Source: PHAA01 sp963665865 (GTDB lineage Bacteria; Bacillota; Syntrophomonadia; Syntrophomonadales; Syntrophomonadaceae). Taken from it: DNA of 64,000 nucleotides. Both the position numbers and the translations under genes were made by a program. How positions within the stretch are numbered: position 1 is the stretch's first letter; each line of letters begins with the position of its first letter. Shown here in pieces: positions 62,099 through 64,000 of this stretch. Location: assembly GCA_963665865.2 (NCBI GenBank), contig CAXXWF010000001.1, positions 2,604,001 to 2,668,000 on the forward strand, given 5' to 3'. A model generated the notes under the pieces. It did no database searches and was not told where the DNA came from. It saw nothing but the letters and a program-made list of their open reading frames with translations.

Positions 62099-64000
62099 TT
62101 GAGAAAATTAGTATCGTTGATTACACTAGTCGTCTTTCTTCTCAGCATCGTTACTACTACAATAGCGGCAGACAATAGCAACGGTAGTACAACTATAACT
62201 GATCCTATCGAAAGCATAGTAGTTGATAATGCCCAATCAAGTAATAAGGATAATACTGTGGAGGTCGACCCAACTACTAACAGTGTCGATCAAAGTATAA
62301 AGAAAAACTCCATAACCGAAGAAAAAACTACCCCAACTCAGGGAAAGAATGAGCAAAAAAAGGATATAAATAGAGTTGAAGTGACTAGTATGAGAACAGC
62401 AGACAGTCGCTTCTATAAAAACTCAGATGGTACAATGACAGCGGTTTTCCAATTGGACAATCAATCTACAATCGCAACAGGAGACAGCTTAACTATAGAC
62501 AACAATCAATCTAAAATTGCAACCGGAGACAGCCTTACTATTAACGATAAATCTACAATAGCAACCGGAGACAGTCTAACAATTAGTAATGATGCAATCC
62601 CTTCGTATGAAAACAAATCCAAGCGCTTCAAAGCTAAATTTCTAAAAAATCCAGATAAAAAAATAATGGGATTTGCCGTAGAAGATTCTGAACTAGGAAT
62701 AGAATTAAACCAGGACTCCGCCAGTGCCAAGAAGATTAATGTAGAAGGGCAGGTTAAAGGCAATACCATCAGCTACAATGAACTCCTGCCCAATACCGAT
62801 TTTAATTATCAAACAATAGGCAACGGAGTAAAAGAATCCATAATATTGAAAAACCAAAACAGTCCCAATACCTTTTCCTTTAAAATCAATACCACTAACC
62901 TTTACTGGGCAGAGGTAGACGGGGGCAGAATTGAATTTGCTTCCTCCGAGAGCGGCAAAAGCATGTATTACATAAAACCCGTCTATGCTAAAGATGCTGA
63001 TGGGAAAGCCTTAACTACTGTACGTCAAACTGCGACTCCTGTCCAAAATGGATTAACGCTGGATATAACTATCGACAAGCAAGAACTGGCTACAGCTAAG
63101 TTCCCGGTAACCATAGATCCCACAATCACTATACCGTCAGGATCAGATCAGATGATCGTAACATGTGTTTATTATGATAACTATAGTGGTTACCTAAATA
63201 ACACCGAGTTAGTTAAATATAATTTATCCTCAATACCACGAGGAAGTACAATTAACAGTACCATCCTGGATTGCGGTCCGGTTTATAGCGACGGAACCGG
63301 GGACCTCGGAAGCGGCGGAGGTGCAAGCTATTCCATCAATGTACTAAACCAGGAATGGCTGAGTGATGAGGTAACTGTCAGTAAATTACAAGGCATGGTA
63401 GGGGAGCCGATATCTGATCTTACCAGCCTGGTTCAGAGATGGGTAAATGGCACACTTCCTAATAACGGCATAGTCGTATGCGGCTCGGGGTCTCTCAGTT
63501 TAAGCATAACCTACGTTCCCGATACCACACCCCCAACCGTAACCATAGCATCACCGGCTGCCAATGCCAGCTTATCCGGGACAATCCCCATCAGTGTAAA
63601 CGTGCAGGACAACTCCGGAATTCAAAGAGTAGAAATATATGCCGGGCAGGCACTTCTAGCCACTAAAACTGCTGCTCCCTATACAATAAACTGGGATACC
63701 ACCACATTTGCCAATGGGAGTTATAACATTTGGTCCAGAGCCTATGACCTGGCCGGAAATTCAAGTGTGAGCGCCAATACCGCCATAACAGTAAACAACC
63801 CTGTGTCTGTCTTAGCCCCCGGAACCTTGACCGCTGCTGTTGCCAGCGACGGGAAAATAAATCTTAGCTGGGGAGCATCAAGCACCCCAGGTGCAGTTTA
63901 CCGAGTCTATCGCAGTATTACTCCAGGAGTTACAGCAACTGATGATAAGCTAGTAGCCGGTGGGTTTAATAATAATAGCTATACTGACAGTAATAACCTG
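62099..64000 (+). CDS. Large secreted WapA/Rhs-type wall protein, 5' part
   Basis: An open frame of 634 codons from a TTG at 62099-62101 (AGGGGA upstream) to the window edge, without a stop. It has a signal peptide (LITLVVFLLSIVTTTIA), an Asn/Thr-rich region with three copies of an ATGDSLTI motif (about 62461-62588), a DNRLRE-like domain (about 340-480), a Bacterial Ig-like domain (TPPTVTIASPAANASLSG, about 480-560) and the start of a fibronectin-III-like domain (PGTLTAAVASDGKINLSWGAS). The missing 3' part may hold YD repeats and a toxin tip; that is inference. Confidence 0.82.
   Translation, partial: MRKLVSLITLVVFLLSIVTTTIAADNSNGSTTITDPIESIVVDNAQSSNKDNTVEVDPTTNSVDQSIKKNSITEEKTTPTQGKNEQKKDINRVEVTSMRTADSRFYKNSDGTMTAVFQLDNQSTIATGDSLTIDNNQSKIATGDSLTINDKSTIATGDSLTISNDAIPSYENKSKRFKAKFLKNPDKKIMGFAVEDSELGIELNQDSASAKKINVEGQVKGNTISYNELLPNTDFNYQTIGNGVKESIILKNQNSPNTFSFKINTTNLYWAEVDGGRIEFASSESGKSMYYIKPVYAKDADGKALTTVRQTATPVQNGLTLDITIDKQELATAKFPVTIDPTITIPSGSDQMIVTCVYYDNYSGYLNNTELVKYNLSSIPRGSTINSTILDCGPVYSDGTGDLGSGGGASYSINVLNQEWLSDEVTVSKLQGMVGEPISDLTSLVQRWVNGTLPNNGIVVCGSGSLSLSITYVPDTTPPTVTIASPAANASLSGTIPISVNVQDNSGIQRVEIYAGQALLATKTAAPYTINWDTTTFANGSYNIWSRAYDLAGNSSVSANTAITVNNPVSVLAPGTLTAAVASDGKINLSWGASSTPGAVYRVYRSITPGVTATDDKLVAGGFNNNSYTDSNNL

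Noticed and set aside
1..64000. CRISPR arrays, tRNA or rRNA genes
   Set aside because: I saw no regularly spaced short direct repeats and no cloverleaf or rRNA-like sequence while reading; this was by eye, so a short tRNA could be missed.

Overview
The window looks like a chromosomal segment of an anaerobic, endospore-forming Clostridia/Firmicutes bacterium with syntroph- or sulfate-reducer-like metabolism (Syntrophomonadaceae or Peptococcaceae type). The evidence is Gram-positive gene blocks in Bacillus-like order (alaS-ireB-ruvX-DUF1292; gerM, murI, rph, rdgB, yfcE), spore-related genes (a GerM-type lipoprotein, a PdaA-like deacetylase), strong GGAGG ribosome sites, oxygen-sensitive enzymes (Fe-S fumarase, 2-hydroxyacyl-CoA dehydratase-type proteins, radical SAM) and a heterodisulfide-reductase operon. 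I cannot name the species. No tRNA, rRNA or CRISPR array was seen.

Layout. Bases 1-7.4 kb (minus) hold a VanW-like wall protein, the alaS block, an AI-2E-type permease and a PRC-barrel protein. From 7.7 to 18 kb come rarA, trxA/csoR with a clear promoter and operator, and a long minus-strand run (gerM, murI, dehydratase-like protein and activase, two-subunit fumarase, rph, rdgB, yfcE), then a radical SAM gene. From 18.1 to 22.2 kb lies an unusual island: an alcohol dehydrogenase, a short-chain dehydrogenase and two DUF2294/MpsC-like genes, with five copies of one structured leader that ends in an intrinsic terminator. At 23-26 kb is an 893-residue fusion of a PLP aminotransferase to an acyl-ACP-reductase-like domain. 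From 26 to 35.5 kb are RarD, TetR, Lon, DegV, SPFH/NfeD, a SurA-N-like lipoprotein, a lipase-like hydrolase and a Fic protein. Bases 35.5-37.7 kb are A/T-rich and partly decayed.

From 37.8 to 45.1 kb a minus-strand operon encodes HdrC, HdrB, HdrA and four Flox-like subunits (FloxD/MvhD-like, two ferredoxin-type proteins and a flavin/NAD protein). HdrA and the MvhD-like subunit are both interrupted by an in-frame UGA exactly where a cluster cysteine is expected, each followed by a small hairpin, so both are predicted selenoproteins. The set is predicted to link NAD(H), ferredoxin and a disulfide or thiol couple by flavin-based electron bifurcation or confurcation.

From 45.4 to 58 kb are a HAD protein, a papain-like membrane enzyme, a PdaA-like deacetylase, an unrecognised four-gene operon whose last product is a degenerate Hsp70/actin-fold protein, a SatP-type acetate transporter behind a Rex-like operator, a wall hydrolase and a hybrid histidine kinase. 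From 58 to 62 kb is a graveyard of toxin-antitoxin pairs (PIN/AbrB, MazEF), duplicated Rhs tails, duplicated IS110 fragments and a frameshifted, truncated comM. The right edge holds the 5' part of a large secreted WapA/Rhs-type gene that runs off the window. A family of GGGAC-rich palindromes is scattered between genes in the first 18 kb.
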